Positions 1-8,840 of a DNA stretch of 64,000 bases are shown here, in pieces (positions within the stretch are counted from its first letter, which is position 1; each line of letters begins with the position of its first letter). The DNA comes from JAHEDH01 sp963753285 (GTDB taxonomy: Bacteria; Actinomycetota; Acidimicrobiia; Spongiisociales; ZC4RG35). Below the pieces are notes generated by a model. That model was not told where the DNA came from. It saw only the letters and a program-made list of their open reading frames with translations, and made no database searches. The translations under genes were made by a program, and so were the position numbers. The stretch covers positions 124,001 to 188,000 of the forward strand of contig CAVWBT010000002.1 in NCBI GenBank assembly GCA_963753285.1, in the 5' to 3' direction.

Positions 1-71
1 AGGAGGTTGCAGTCAATCCGAGGTCGCGATCCGCCCGACTGCGGGTGGCAGAGAAGGCGAGGGCGGCATGA
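1..71 (+). CDS. rsmH: RsmH 16S rRNA (cytosine-1402-N4)-methyltransferase, C-terminal end only
   Basis: Only the last 22 codons are inside the window. Read in the third frame, they end VNPRSRSARLRVAEKARAA and then stop at 69-71. An arginine-rich tail of the type 'NPRSRSARLR.AEK' is characteristic of RsmH (MraW), which methylates C1402 of 16S rRNA. RsmH is normally the gene directly before ftsL in the dcw cluster. The stop overlaps the ftsL start (ATGA). Identification rests on the short tail and on position. Confidence 0.8.
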   Translation, partial: EVAVNPRSRSARLRVAEKARAA

Positions 72-484
72 CCGCAGTCCAGCAACGACGCGCCACACAC
101 GGCATGGCCCGGCTCAGGGTCATCGCCGGGAAGCAGCGAACCCAGCATCCGCACGTTGCCCCGTGGATGGCGTTCACCCTTGTGGTGGTCGTTGCGCTCT
201 TCGGCATCGTGACGACCCAGACGTCGCTCGACGCAGGCGCGTTCGAGCTCGCCCAGCTCAACCGATCGATCGCGAACGCTCAGACCGAGAACCAGCAGCT
301 TCGACTCGAGGTCGCCCGGCTCGAGTCGCCTGCCCGCATCGCTCCTCTCGCTGCCGAGATGGGCCTCGTCTATCCCGACACCCGCAGGACCGTGATGGTC
401 GACGGTGTCATCGATCAGGTGGTCGAGGGTGACCAGCGGTGGGCCTCGATCGCCGAGTTCGCGACCGAGGAGATCGCGCCGTGA
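68..484 (+). CDS. ftsL: FtsL-like division protein
   Basis: A 138-residue bitopic membrane protein. It has a basic cytoplasmic N-terminus (about residues 1-33), one hydrophobic segment (WMAFTLVVVVALFGIV, about 33-50), and an extracytoplasmic heptad-rich stretch (about 60-95, with LNRSIANAQTENQQLRLEVARL) that should form a coiled coil. This is the architecture of FtsL, which pairs with FtsB/DivIC and FtsQ to activate the FtsWI synthase. Size, topology and position between rsmH and ftsI support the call; FtsL sequences themselves are poorly conserved. The start overlaps the rsmH stop by four bases. Confidence 0.85.
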   Translation: MTAVQQRRATHGMARLRVIAGKQRTQHPHVAPWMAFTLVVVVALFGIVTTQTSLDAGAFELAQLNRSIANAQTENQQLRLEVARLESPARIAPLAAEMGLVYPDTRRTVMVDGVIDQVVEGDQRWASIAEFATEEIAP

Positions 485-717
485 CCGGGAACCTGTACGC
501 GCTGCTGGCCCTCGCCGATGCGATGATGTCGTTTCTGCCGACCGTCGGCCCGGCCGCTGCCTACCGGTCCAGAAGCATCTTTCGTCGGACGGCGAGCCGC
601 AGTGTCGCACTCATGGGCATGGTCGCGGGGTCCTTGTCTCGGGCTCGGGCGGCTCGCAGGCGCTTCGGTGTCGCCGGTCCGAATGTCGCATCTTCTGGGG
701 AGGCGCTGTCACCATGA
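481..717 (+). CDS. Unrecognised small ORF in the dcw operon (orfA)
   Basis: A 78-codon frame opening with GTG inside the ftsL stop (GTGA, 481-484) and closing inside the start of the next ORF (ATGA, 714-717). These four-base couplings are the same kind that join most genuine genes of this operon. The product starts VTGNLYALLALADAMMSF, moderately hydrophobic, followed by an Arg/Ser-rich middle. No family is recognised. It could be a real short protein, or chance coding in a noncoding spacer; the coupling on both sides is the main argument for a gene. Confidence 0.4.
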   Translation: MTGNLYALLALADAMMSFLPTVGPAAAYRSRSIFRRTASRSVALMGMVAGSLSRARAARRRFGVAGPNVASSGEALSP

Positions 718-1037
718 CTGCAATGTCGAGATCCGGGATCAGCCGCGATCGGCTCATCCGACTCCAGTCGGGGGTAGCGGTGTCGAACGTGAGAGGGGCA
801 CGCGGGTTGCGTGTCCGTCGCCGTTCGACCCCGACGTTGACCGGCGGACGGCTCCGAACCGGCGGCATCAACACCCGGTTCGTCTCGCCGGTGACGTTCG
901 ACAGCACTGACTTCTCCATCCGACGCGGCGTGGCGGACGCCTCGTCGAATGGGCTTCCACGAATCACCTACCCGACTGCTGGCGTCGAATCGGGCAGTGG
1001 ATCACCGTATCCACAGCCGCGGCGCCGGTTGAACTGA
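714..1037 (+). CDS. Unrecognised small ORF immediately upstream of ftsI (orfB)
   Basis: A 107-codon ATG frame ending three bases before the annotated ftsI start. A good ribosome binding site (GGGGAGG, about 697-703) lies 10-11 bases before the ATG. The product is basic and Ser/Arg/Gly-rich (for example GLRVRRRSTPTLTGGRLR) with no hydrophobic segment, so it would be cytoplasmic and possibly disordered. No domain is recognised. Together with orfA it fills what would otherwise be a 556-base hole in a cluster whose other junctions up to ftsQ overlap. A protein-coding role is inferred from RBS and spacing only. Confidence 0.4.
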   Translation: MTAMSRSGISRDRLIRLQSGVAVSNVRGARGLRVRRRSTPTLTGGRLRTGGINTRFVSPVTFDSTDFSIRRGVADASSNGLPRITYPTAGVESGSGSPYPQPRRRLN

Positions 1038-1040
1038 GCC

Positions 1041-2801
1041 GTGGCCGCCCGGAAGGCGGCTCGAAACATGGACCCTCAGCGGGTCCGCATGATCCTTCTC
1101 GGGCTCGGGTTCCTGCTCGCGTGGGTCGGTCTCGGGTACCGGCTCTTCCAGGTGCAGATCGTGCAGGCCGCCGACTTCGCCGACCGGAGCCTGGACCAGC
1201 GCCTCACGTCCATCGAGACGCCGCCCGACCGGGGGACCATCTTCGACCGGAACGGCGATCCGCTGGCGATCACGATCGAGGCGCAGTCGATCATCGCCGA
1301 CCCCCGGCTCATCGAGAACGAGGTCTTCACCGCCCAGCAGGTCGCCGCCGTCTCCGGTGGCGACTGGGAGCGGATGTTGTCCGAGATCGAGAAGGGCGGC
1401 AGCTTCCGATATCTCATCCGCCAACTCGAGCCCGCCCAGGCTCAGGCCGTCCTCGACCTCGGTCTTCCCGGCGTGTCGTCGATCGCCGAGCCGAAGCGGG
1501 TGTTCCCCCACGGACCGATCGCAGCGCACGTGGTCGGGATGGTCAACATCGACGGCATCGGCATCGAGGGCCTCGAGGCGTACTACGACGATGCGCTCTC
1601 CGGCACCGGTGGAGAAGTCATCTTCGAGAAACCCCTGAAGTCGGCCGGGCCGGATGCGCCGATTGCGATTCCCCAAGCCGAGATCATGACCATTCCGGCG
1701 ATTCCCGGAGACGACCTGGTGGCGACGATCGACCTGTCGCTCCAGAACTCCGCCTATGAGGCCTGTGCGGACACGGTGGAGCGGACCCGAGCAGAGGCGT
1801 GCTGGATCGTCGCTCTCGAGGTGGAGACCGGCGAGGTCCTGGCCATGGTCGGCTTCCCAGGCTTCGACCCCGAGAAGCGTGTCGGGGTCGACGGTCAACC
1901 GTTCTCGAACTTCGCGATCCGAGGCATGTACGAGCCGGGTTCCACGCAGAAGCTCATCACCTTCGCCGCCGGGCTCGACACCGGTGTGTTCGGCACCGGA
2001 ACCGTCATCGGGGACGTCGCCGACCGCATCGAGATCACACCCGGCGCGTGCAAGTCCGACACCGACGACATCAACGGGTGTTATGGGGACTTCTCCCCGC
2101 ACGAGACCCGCGACATGACCGTCCAGGAGATCTTCACGATCTCGTCCAACGTCGGGACGATCAGAGCGCAGCAGATGCTCGCAGACGGCGTTCTCGTCGA
2201 CTACATGGAGCGGTTCGGTCAGGCGGGCAAGACCGGCGTCGACTTCACCGGCGAGACGCCTGGAGTCATCAGGACCGATCCCGGCTGCAGTTCCTGTCTG
2301 GCGTCCCTCTCGATCGGATACGGAGTCGGAGCCAGCCCGCTCCAGATGGCCGCCGCATTCGCCGCCATCGGCAACGACGGCGTCTGGACCGAGCCCTCGC
2401 TCGTCCAGTCGATTCTCGACGTCGACGGACGTCAGACCGACCTGGTGGCGTCCACCCGGCGGGCGGTCAGCGAGGACACTGCGTGGGCGATCCGTCAGAT
2501 GCTGCTGAACGTCGTCGTAGAGGGCACCGGCCAGGCCGCCGCTGTCCCCGGTTACACCGTCGGCGGCAAGACCGGAACATCCGACAAGCTGGACGAGAAC
2601 GGTCAGTACATCGACCAGACGATGGCGAGCTTCGTCGGAATGGCGCCGATCGGGGATCCCAAGGTGGTCGTTGCGGTCGTCGTGGACAATCCGGCCTGGG
2701 AGTACCGCACCGGCGGCTCCGCAGCTGCGCCCGCCTTTTCTGTGGTGATGGAAGCAGCGCTTCATTCGCTGGGAGTGGCACCAGATGTCGACCCGCGGTG
2801 A
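1041..2801 (+). CDS. ftsI: FtsI / PBP3 septal peptidoglycan transpeptidase
   Basis: Class B penicillin-binding protein, 586 residues, that crosslinks septal peptidoglycan as partner of FtsW. A short basic N-terminus precedes one membrane anchor (about residues 14-32, ILLGLGFLLAWVGLGY). A dimerisation domain with RGTIFDRNG (about 65-73) follows, then the transpeptidase domain with all three motifs: STQK (nucleophile Ser about 301), SSN (about 368-370) and KTGT (Lys about 510). The GTG at 1041 is the longest start. The in-frame ATG at 1068 is preceded by GGAAGG (1051-1056) and is an equally good or better start. The 3' end overlaps murE by 17 bases. Confidence 0.96.
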   Translation: MAARKAARNMDPQRVRMILLGLGFLLAWVGLGYRLFQVQIVQAADFADRSLDQRLTSIETPPDRGTIFDRNGDPLAITIEAQSIIADPRLIENEVFTAQQVAAVSGGDWERMLSEIEKGGSFRYLIRQLEPAQAQAVLDLGLPGVSSIAEPKRVFPHGPIAAHVVGMVNIDGIGIEGLEAYYDDALSGTGGEVIFEKPLKSAGPDAPIAIPQAEIMTIPAIPGDDLVATIDLSLQNSAYEACADTVERTRAEACWIVALEVETGEVLAMVGFPGFDPEKRVGVDGQPFSNFAIRGMYEPGSTQKLITFAAGLDTGVFGTGTVIGDVADRIEITPGACKSDTDDINGCYGDFSPHETRDMTVQEIFTISSNVGTIRAQQMLADGVLVDYMERFGQAGKTGVDFTGETPGVIRTDPGCSSCLASLSIGYGVGASPLQMAAAFAAIGNDGVWTEPSLVQSILDVDGRQTDLVASTRRAVSEDTAWAIRQMLLNVVVEGTGQAAAVPGYTVGGKTGTSDKLDENGQYIDQTMASFVGMAPIGDPKVVVAVVVDNPAWEYRTGGSAAAPAFSVVMEAALHSLGVAPDVDPR

Positions 2802-4251
2802 GAGACTGAGCCGACTCGCCCAGGTCGTCGGGGGCCGACGCGTCGGCGAGGTCGACCCGCTGGTTCTCGATGTCACGCACGACTCGAGGCAGGTGGGAGC
2901 CGGTTCGCTGTTCGTTGCGGTGCGCGGGATGGCGGTCGATGGCCATCGCTTCATCGATCAGGCGGTATCGATGGGTGCTGCTGCAGTCGTGTGCGAGGAG
3001 GAGATCGATACTTCGATCCCGTACATCGTGGTGGACGATGCCAGGGCATCGATGGCCCGTCTGGCGGCGGTCGTTCACGGTCATCCCAGCCGTGATCTCT
3101 CCGTAGTCGGCTTGACTGGCACGAACGGCAAGACCTCGGTTTCCTTCATCCTCGAGTCGATGCTCCGCTTCGTCGGACGCCGCACCGGCTTGATCGGGAC
3201 CATCGTGACGAGGATCGACGATGAGCAGATCCCCACGCTCCGGACCACACCCGAATCGACCGATTTCCAGCGGCTCCTGCGAGAAATGGCGAACCGGGGC
3301 GCCGAGATCGTCGTCTGCGAGGTCTCATCCCACGCCCTTCGGCTGGGTCGCGTCGAGGAGACGTGGTTCGAAGTGGTGGGGTTCACCAACCTCAGCCAGG
3401 ACCATCTCGATTTCCATACAGACATGGAGGACTACTACCAGGCGAAGCGACTGCTGTTCGAGCCCCGGTTCTCGGACTCGGCGGTGATCTGCATCGACGA
3501 CGACTGGGGTCGCAGGCTCGCGAATGACACCACGATCGGAGTGCGAACTGTCAGCATGGGCGGTGATGCCGACCTCACTGCCCGGATCGTCTCGCGTTCG
3601 CTCGCAGGGACCGAATTGATGATCGCGTTCCCCGACTCGAACACCCGCACGATGTTGGTGCCGTTGCTCGGCGATTTCAACGCAGAGAACACGCTCGTGG
3701 CGGCCGGATGTGCGCTCGAGCTCGGTATGACGGTCGATCAGATCGTCGAGTCCTTGGCGCATGCATCCGCCGCACCCGGTCGGTTCGAGCTGGTGTCGGG
3801 GGATGATCCCATCACCGTCATCGTGGACTACGCCCACACGCCCGACGGAATCGAGGCGGCGATCGAGTCGGTCCGGAATCTGTCGACAGGACGCGTCCTC
3901 GCAGTGATCGGCGCCGGAGGCGATCGCGACCGGGCCAAGCGACCTCTCATGGGAGCAGCAGGCTCGGCCGCCGACGTGCTCTTCGTCACCTCCGACAACC
4001 CTCGAACGGAGGACCCGCAGGCGATCATCGACGACATCCTCGCCGGTGTCACGATGCCAGAGGTCGTGTCGATCCCCGACCGCCGATCGGCGATCCACGC
4101 AGCGGTCGACGCTGCTTCCGACGGTGACGTCGTGCTGGTCCTGGGCAAGGGCCACGAGCGGAGCCAGGAGATCGGTGACCGGGTGCTGCCGTTCGACGAT
4201 CGGCTCGTCAGTCGGACCGCGCTCGCCGATCGGCGGGGGCGCAGCACATGA
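2785..4251 (+). CDS. murE: MurE, UDP-MurNAc-tripeptide synthetase (meso-diaminopimelate type)
   Basis: 488 residues. It adds the third stem-peptide residue to UDP-MurNAc-L-Ala-D-Glu in the cytoplasm. The ATP-binding GTNGKTS motif is at about residues 112-118, and the Mur central and C-terminal domains follow. The signature DNPR (about 404-407, in TSDNPRTEDP) is the known determinant for meso-diaminopimelate rather than lysine, so the organism should make DAP-type wall. The gene overlaps ftsI by 17 bases and mraY by four. Confidence 0.97.
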   Translation: MSTRGERLSRLAQVVGGRRVGEVDPLVLDVTHDSRQVGAGSLFVAVRGMAVDGHRFIDQAVSMGAAAVVCEEEIDTSIPYIVVDDARASMARLAAVVHGHPSRDLSVVGLTGTNGKTSVSFILESMLRFVGRRTGLIGTIVTRIDDEQIPTLRTTPESTDFQRLLREMANRGAEIVVCEVSSHALRLGRVEETWFEVVGFTNLSQDHLDFHTDMEDYYQAKRLLFEPRFSDSAVICIDDDWGRRLANDTTIGVRTVSMGGDADLTARIVSRSLAGTELMIAFPDSNTRTMLVPLLGDFNAENTLVAAGCALELGMTVDQIVESLAHASAAPGRFELVSGDDPITVIVDYAHTPDGIEAAIESVRNLSTGRVLAVIGAGGDRDRAKRPLMGAAGSAADVLFVTSDNPRTEDPQAIIDDILAGVTMPEVVSIPDRRSAIHAAVDAASDGDVVLVLGKGHERSQEIGDRVLPFDDRLVSRTALADRRGRST

Positions 4252-5303
4252 TCGCGCTTCTGATCGCCGCGTCGGTCGCCCTCTTCCTCTCGATGCTCGT
4301 CACCCCTGCCGCCATCAAGGCGTTGCGGGACCGCAACATCGGACAGTTCATCCAAGAAGAGGTCGAGGGGCACGCCCACAAACACGGGACCCCGACCATG
4401 GGTGGGGTCGTCATCGTCGGCTCGGTGGTCGTGGCCTATCTCGTGGCCCACGTCCGGCTGTGGACGGCATCCGCCGGCCTCACGTTCCAGATCGAGGACT
4501 TCGCCGGTGGAGGGCTCCTGGCGCTCTTCGCACTCGTCGGAATGGCCTCGATCGGCTTCCTCGACGACTTCGTCAAGTACAGCCGGAAGCGATCGCTCGG
4601 CCTCAAGGCACGGTGGAAATACGCCGGTCAGTTGGTCGTTGCCGGGGTCTTCGCAATCGGAGCCGAGAACCTCGGTGTCTCGACCGAGCTGTCGTTCACC
4701 AGACCGATGAACTTCGACCTCGGCATCTTCTTCGTGGTCCTCGTCCTGTTCCTCCTCACGGGGGCGGCGAACGGCGCCAATCTCGCCGACGGCATGGACG
4801 GCCTCGCCGCGGGATCCGCTGCGCTGATGTTCGGCGCCTACACGGTCATCGCCTTCTGGCAGTCGAGAAACTCCGAGATCTACGTGGCGGCCACCAGCCC
4901 TCGGGAACTGGCCATCATCTCGGCGGCCATGCTGGGGGCGCTCTTGGGCTTCCTGTGGTGGAACGCGCCGCCTTCCAAGATCTTCATGGGAGACGTCGGG
5001 TCAAACGCCATCGGCGGGCTCCTCGCCGCGGTAGCGCTGTTGTCCAACACCACTCTGCTCCTGGCGGTCGTGGCGGCCCTGTACGTCGCCGAGACCCTCT
5101 CGGTCATCATCCAGGTGGGCGTGTTCCGCTACACCCGCAAACGGGTGTTCCGGATGGCGCCCTTCCACCATCACTTCGAGCTACTCGGCTGGCCGGAGAC
5201 GACCGTGGTGATCCGCTTCTGGATCCTGGCCGGGATCGGTGTCGCACTGGGGCTCGGGTTCTTCTATGCCGACTACCTGGCGGCAGGGGGGATCCTCAAT
5301 TGA
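4248..5303 (+). CDS. mraY: MraY, phospho-MurNAc-pentapeptide translocase
   Basis: 351-residue polytopic membrane enzyme that transfers phospho-MurNAc-pentapeptide to undecaprenyl phosphate to form lipid I. Recognisable features are GTPTMGG (about 46-52), the acidic FLDDFVKY motif (about 105-112), NGANLADGMDGLA (about 174-186), and the histidine cluster APFHHHFELLGW near residue 306, all typical of MraY. It starts within the murE stop (ATGA). In most bacteria murF lies between murE and mraY; here there is no room for it. Confidence 0.97.
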   Translation: MIALLIAASVALFLSMLVTPAAIKALRDRNIGQFIQEEVEGHAHKHGTPTMGGVVIVGSVVVAYLVAHVRLWTASAGLTFQIEDFAGGGLLALFALVGMASIGFLDDFVKYSRKRSLGLKARWKYAGQLVVAGVFAIGAENLGVSTELSFTRPMNFDLGIFFVVLVLFLLTGAANGANLADGMDGLAAGSAALMFGAYTVIAFWQSRNSEIYVAATSPRELAIISAAMLGALLGFLWWNAPPSKIFMGDVGSNAIGGLLAAVALLSNTTLLLAVVAALYVAETLSVIIQVGVFRYTRKRVFRMAPFHHHFELLGWPETTVVIRFWILAGIGVALGLGFFYADYLAAGGILN

Positions 5304-6601
5304 GAGTCCTCGTCCTCGGAGCCGCCATATCCGGCCTCGCAGCGGCCCGTCTCGCTCGTCGTGGCGGTCATGTCGTGTCGGTGTACGACTCGAAGTCGGG
5401 CCGGCTCGGTGACATCATCGCGCTCGGCGCAGCTGCCCTCCTCGGGGAGTGGGACCCCGACAATCTGACCGGCGTGGATCTCGTGATCACGAGTCCGGGG
5501 TTCCCGGAGCGATCGGCTCCGATCACCGACGCGTACGAGGCCGGTGTCCCGGTCGTCACCGAGTTCGAGTGGGCGTGGGAGCAGCTCGACGTCGATCAGA
5601 CGGTTGCCGTGACCGGGACGAACGGGAAGACCACCGTCACGGGGCTGATCGCCGACATGCTGGTGGCTTCCGGGATCGATGCTGCAGCGATGGGCAACAT
5701 CGGTGTCGCCGTATCCGACGCCGTGGTGGATCCGCCTCGGGTGGCGGTCATCGAGGTGTCGAGCGCACAGCTCCAGCTGTCCAGGTCCTTTCGCCCGGAT
5801 GTGGCGGTCGTCACGAACGTCGAGGTCGACCACGTCGATTGGCACGGCAGTGTGGAGGCATATCGCAGGGCCAAAGCCATGATCGTGTTGAGGCAACGGC
5901 CGAGCGACGTCGTCGTCTTCTCATCCGACGATCCCGGAGCGACCGAGGTCGCCGGATCCGGCGCTTCACGACAGGTCGGCATCGATCAACGCGCCGTGTC
6001 GGCTCACGGGTTCGGCGGGGACGACGACGCGATCTGGATCGCCGGTGAGCGGCTGGCCAGAGCCGAGCTGTCGGCGCCCCCGGGACCCTTCGTCCAGAAC
6101 CTGCTGTTGGCCGCGGCTGCGGCGATCGAGGCGGGTGCGGCCGTCGGGCCGGTGATCGGCGTCGCACGACGCTTCGCCCCGGGCGCCCATCGCCAGCACC
6201 TCATCGCAACTGTGGGATCGGTGCGATACGTCGACGACTCGAAAGCGACCAACCCCCACGCCGCTCTGGCGGCCATTTCCTCCTACGACTCGGTCGTGCT
6301 GATCGCCGGAGGCCAGTCGAAGGGACTCGACATCGCCTCGCTCGCGAGACACCCCAATGTCAAGGCGTTGATCGCAATGGGGGAGTCGGCCGGTCTCCTG
6401 TGCGATGCGGCACCCGAGATGTCACATCGCGTCGATTCGATGGAGGCTGCCGTCGCCCTGGCCGCTCGCCTGGCCGAGCCCGGCGACGTGGTGCTGCTGT
6501 CACCGGGAGGGGCCAGCTGGGACATGTTCGATTCATACATCCACCGCGGACAGGTGTTCGCGGCAGCCGTCGAGGCGATCGCAGAGAGGTCGGCATCATG
6601 A
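5300..6601 (+). CDS. murD: MurD, UDP-MurNAc-L-alanine:D-glutamate ligase
   Basis: 433 residues if started at the TTG at 5300, which overlaps the mraY stop. It begins (M)RVLVLGAAISGLAAARL, the Rossmann-like N-terminal domain of MurD. ATP-loop motif GTNGKTTVT lies at about residues 104-112, and the C-terminal ligase domain contains YVDDSKATNPHA and LLSPGGASWDMF, typical of MurD. It adds D-glutamate to UDP-MurNAc-L-Ala. The frame is open far upstream, but only the 5300 start avoids running through mraY. TTG is the one unusual start codon in the cluster. Confidence 0.95.
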   Translation: MRVLVLGAAISGLAAARLARRGGHVVSVYDSKSGRLGDIIALGAAALLGEWDPDNLTGVDLVITSPGFPERSAPITDAYEAGVPVVTEFEWAWEQLDVDQTVAVTGTNGKTTVTGLIADMLVASGIDAAAMGNIGVAVSDAVVDPPRVAVIEVSSAQLQLSRSFRPDVAVVTNVEVDHVDWHGSVEAYRRAKAMIVLRQRPSDVVVFSSDDPGATEVAGSGASRQVGIDQRAVSAHGFGGDDDAIWIAGERLARAELSAPPGPFVQNLLLAAAAAIEAGAAVGPVIGVARRFAPGAHRQHLIATVGSVRYVDDSKATNPHAALAAISSYDSVVLIAGGQSKGLDIASLARHPNVKALIAMGESAGLLCDAAPEMSHRVDSMEAAVALAARLAEPGDVVLLSPGGASWDMFDSYIHRGQVFAAAVEAIAERSAS

Positions 6602-7773
6602 GCACCCGAATCGCAAAGGTCACATCGATCACGGCTCGTCGCGCCGCCGAGCGCAAACGCTCCGAGCAGTCGGTGGCGAATGCTCGAGCCGCCACGACCC
6701 TCTTCGCCGTCGTCGCAGCGCTGCTCGTCATCGGCGTGACCGCCACCATCTCCGCCTCGTCGGCGGTCGCCATCGACCAGCAGTCGGACAGCTTCTACTT
6801 CTTCAAGAAACAGCTCGTCGGGATCGGTCTGGGCGTCGTCGCCATGGCCGTCGCCTCACGGGTGCCCTATCACACATACAAGAAACTGGCGGTGCCGATC
6901 TTCGTTGGAACGGTCGGTCTGCTGCTCGCAACACTGCTGTTCGGCACGGGCGCCGGTGGAGCGCAGCGGTGGCTCGTCGTCGGCCCGATCACCATCCAGG
7001 CATCGGAGATCGCGAAGTTCGCGGTCATCGTCGTCCTGGCCGCAGTGCTCGACAAGAAGCGAAAGCTGTTGAGCGACTTCGGTCACTTCGCCGCACCGGT
7101 GGTCGCGGTGATGGGCGTCACCGGCCTGCTCGTGATGCTGCAGCCGGATCTCGGGACGACGATCGTGATCGCGGCGGCGGCGCTGGCCGTCATCCTCACA
7201 TCGGCAACCCCGGTGCGGTTCGTGATCTACACCGGCCTGTCCGGAGCCTTCCTCGCCACCGTCCTCGCCTTCTCCGCCGAATATCGCCTCGACAGGCTCA
7301 CCGGCTTCCGTGACCCGTGGGCCGATGTCGAGGGGACCGGATGGCAGCTCATCCAGAGTTGGTACGCGCTCGGATCGGGTGGGATGACCGGAGTCGGGCT
7401 CGGCGCGAGTCGTGCCCGCTGGTTCTATCTTCCGAACGCCCATACGGACTTCATCTACGCGATCATCGGTGAGGAGACGGGCTTTGTCGGTGGGCTCCTC
7501 GTGATGCTGTTGTTCGTGCTTCTCGGTGCCGCCGGCTGGGCCATCGCCGCCCGGGCGATCGACCCCTTCGGTCGGATGGTCGCCACGGGGATCACCGTCT
7601 GGCTGAGTTTCCAGGCGATCGTGAACATCGGAGGGGTGGTAGGGGTCCTCCCGATCACCGGCATCACGCTTCCGTTCGTCTCCTACGGCAGCACCGCCGT
7701 CGCCGTTTCGCTGGGGGCGGTCGGCGTGCTCGCCAACATCGCCTACAGCGGCGGGCGGCGTCGAGGGTCGTGA
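6598..7773 (+). CDS. ftsW: FtsW septal peptidoglycan polymerase (SEDS family)
   Basis: 391 residues; start ATG overlaps the murD stop (ATGA). A basic N-terminal cytoplasmic tail of about 30 residues precedes about ten membrane segments. SEDS hallmarks are present: RWLVVGPITIQASEIAK, the loop before GYQLIQS-type residues (here GTGWQLIQSWYALGSGG), an IGEETGFVGG segment, and the C-terminal LPFVSYGSTAV. It polymerises lipid II glycan strands at the septum with FtsI. Gene order murD-ftsW-murG is canonical. Confidence 0.96.
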   Translation: MSTRIAKVTSITARRAAERKRSEQSVANARAATTLFAVVAALLVIGVTATISASSAVAIDQQSDSFYFFKKQLVGIGLGVVAMAVASRVPYHTYKKLAVPIFVGTVGLLLATLLFGTGAGGAQRWLVVGPITIQASEIAKFAVIVVLAAVLDKKRKLLSDFGHFAAPVVAVMGVTGLLVMLQPDLGTTIVIAAAALAVILTSATPVRFVIYTGLSGAFLATVLAFSAEYRLDRLTGFRDPWADVEGTGWQLIQSWYALGSGGMTGVGLGASRARWFYLPNAHTDFIYAIIGEETGFVGGLLVMLLFVLLGAAGWAIAARAIDPFGRMVATGITVWLSFQAIVNIGGVVGVLPITGITLPFVSYGSTAVAVSLGAVGVLANIAYSGGRRRGS

Positions 7774-8840
7774 CGTACGCCATCGCAGCGGCCGGCACGG
7801 GCGGTCATGTGTTCCCCGGGCTGGCGGTCGGGGAGGCGCTGGTCGCCGACGGGGTGGCGCGTGGCGACGTGCTCTTCGTCGGGGGGACGCGGCTCGAGGC
7901 CTCGGTGTACCCCGAGGCCGGGTTTCCGTTCCTGACCGTCGAGCTGATGGGGTTGCAGCGCCGCTTCACGACCCAGAACCTGAAACTTCCGCTCGTCGTC
8001 AAACGGGCCGTCGATCGGATCGCTGCGGAGTTCGAGGAGCGTCGGGTCGGCGTCGCGCTCGGGCTCGGGGGCTACGTCACCGTCCCGACCGGGCTCGCGG
8101 CCAGACGGCTCGGCATCCCCTTCTGTGTGAGTGAGCAGAACGCCCATGCCGGTCTCGCCAATCGGTTGATGAGCAGGCTGGCGACGCGTTCGTTCGCTTC
8201 GTTCCCTCAGACGGTCGGCATGCCACGCGCCACCTGGGTCGGCAATCCGATCAGACAGTCGATCCTCTCGTCCGAGCCGGTTGCCGATGCGCGGTCGTCC
8301 TATGGGCTCGATCCCGACGAGCCGGTCCTCGGCGTCTTCGGCGGCTCCCTCGGAGCCAAGGCCCTGAACGATGCAGTCGAGGCCGACATGGTTCGGTGGC
8401 AGACGGCGGGCATCCAGGTGCTGCATCTCGTCGGAAGCCGGAACGCCGAGATCGCCGACCGGGCAGCGGGTGTCACCGGCTGGCGAGTCGTCCCGTTCGA
8501 GGATCGAATGGAGCGCTTCTACGCGGCGTGCGACCTGGTGGTTGCCCGTGCCGGCGGCGCAGTCGCCGAGCTGACCGCCACCGGGACCCCGTCCGTCCTG
8601 GTTCCCGGTTCGTTCGGATCCGGAGGCCACCAGGAGGCGAACGCCGAGGCGCTCGGGGCCGTAGGCGCCGCGGTCGTCGTCAGGGAGGACGACATCCAAA
8701 CGCTGGGACGAGTCGTGATCGACCTGCTGGGAGATCCGGCGAGATTGGCGAAGATGGCGGAGGCCGCCAGGTCCTTCGCCAAGCCGTACGCAGCTGCGAA
8801 CATCAGTGCTGCAATGAGAGGGCTCCATGGCCGAACCTGA
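7770..8840 (+). CDS. murG: MurG, lipid II synthase (N-acetylglucosaminyltransferase)
   Basis: 356 residues, GTG start overlapping the ftsW stop. The N-terminal G-loop GTGGHVFPG (about 9-17), the central GGSLGA (about 191-196) and the C-terminal RAGG...TGTPSVLVP...GGHQEANA region are MurG motifs (GT28 family). It adds GlcNAc to lipid I on the inner face of the membrane. A 14-base overlap with murC implies coupled translation. Confidence 0.97.
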   Translation: MTYAIAAAGTGGHVFPGLAVGEALVADGVARGDVLFVGGTRLEASVYPEAGFPFLTVELMGLQRRFTTQNLKLPLVVKRAVDRIAAEFEERRVGVALGLGGYVTVPTGLAARRLGIPFCVSEQNAHAGLANRLMSRLATRSFASFPQTVGMPRATWVGNPIRQSILSSEPVADARSSYGLDPDEPVLGVFGGSLGAKALNDAVEADMVRWQTAGIQVLHLVGSRNAEIADRAAGVTGWRVVPFEDRMERFYAACDLVVARAGGAVAELTATGTPSVLVPGSFGSGGHQEANAEALGAVGAAVVVREDDIQTLGRVVIDLLGDPARLAKMAEAARSFAKPYAAANISAAMRGLHGRT

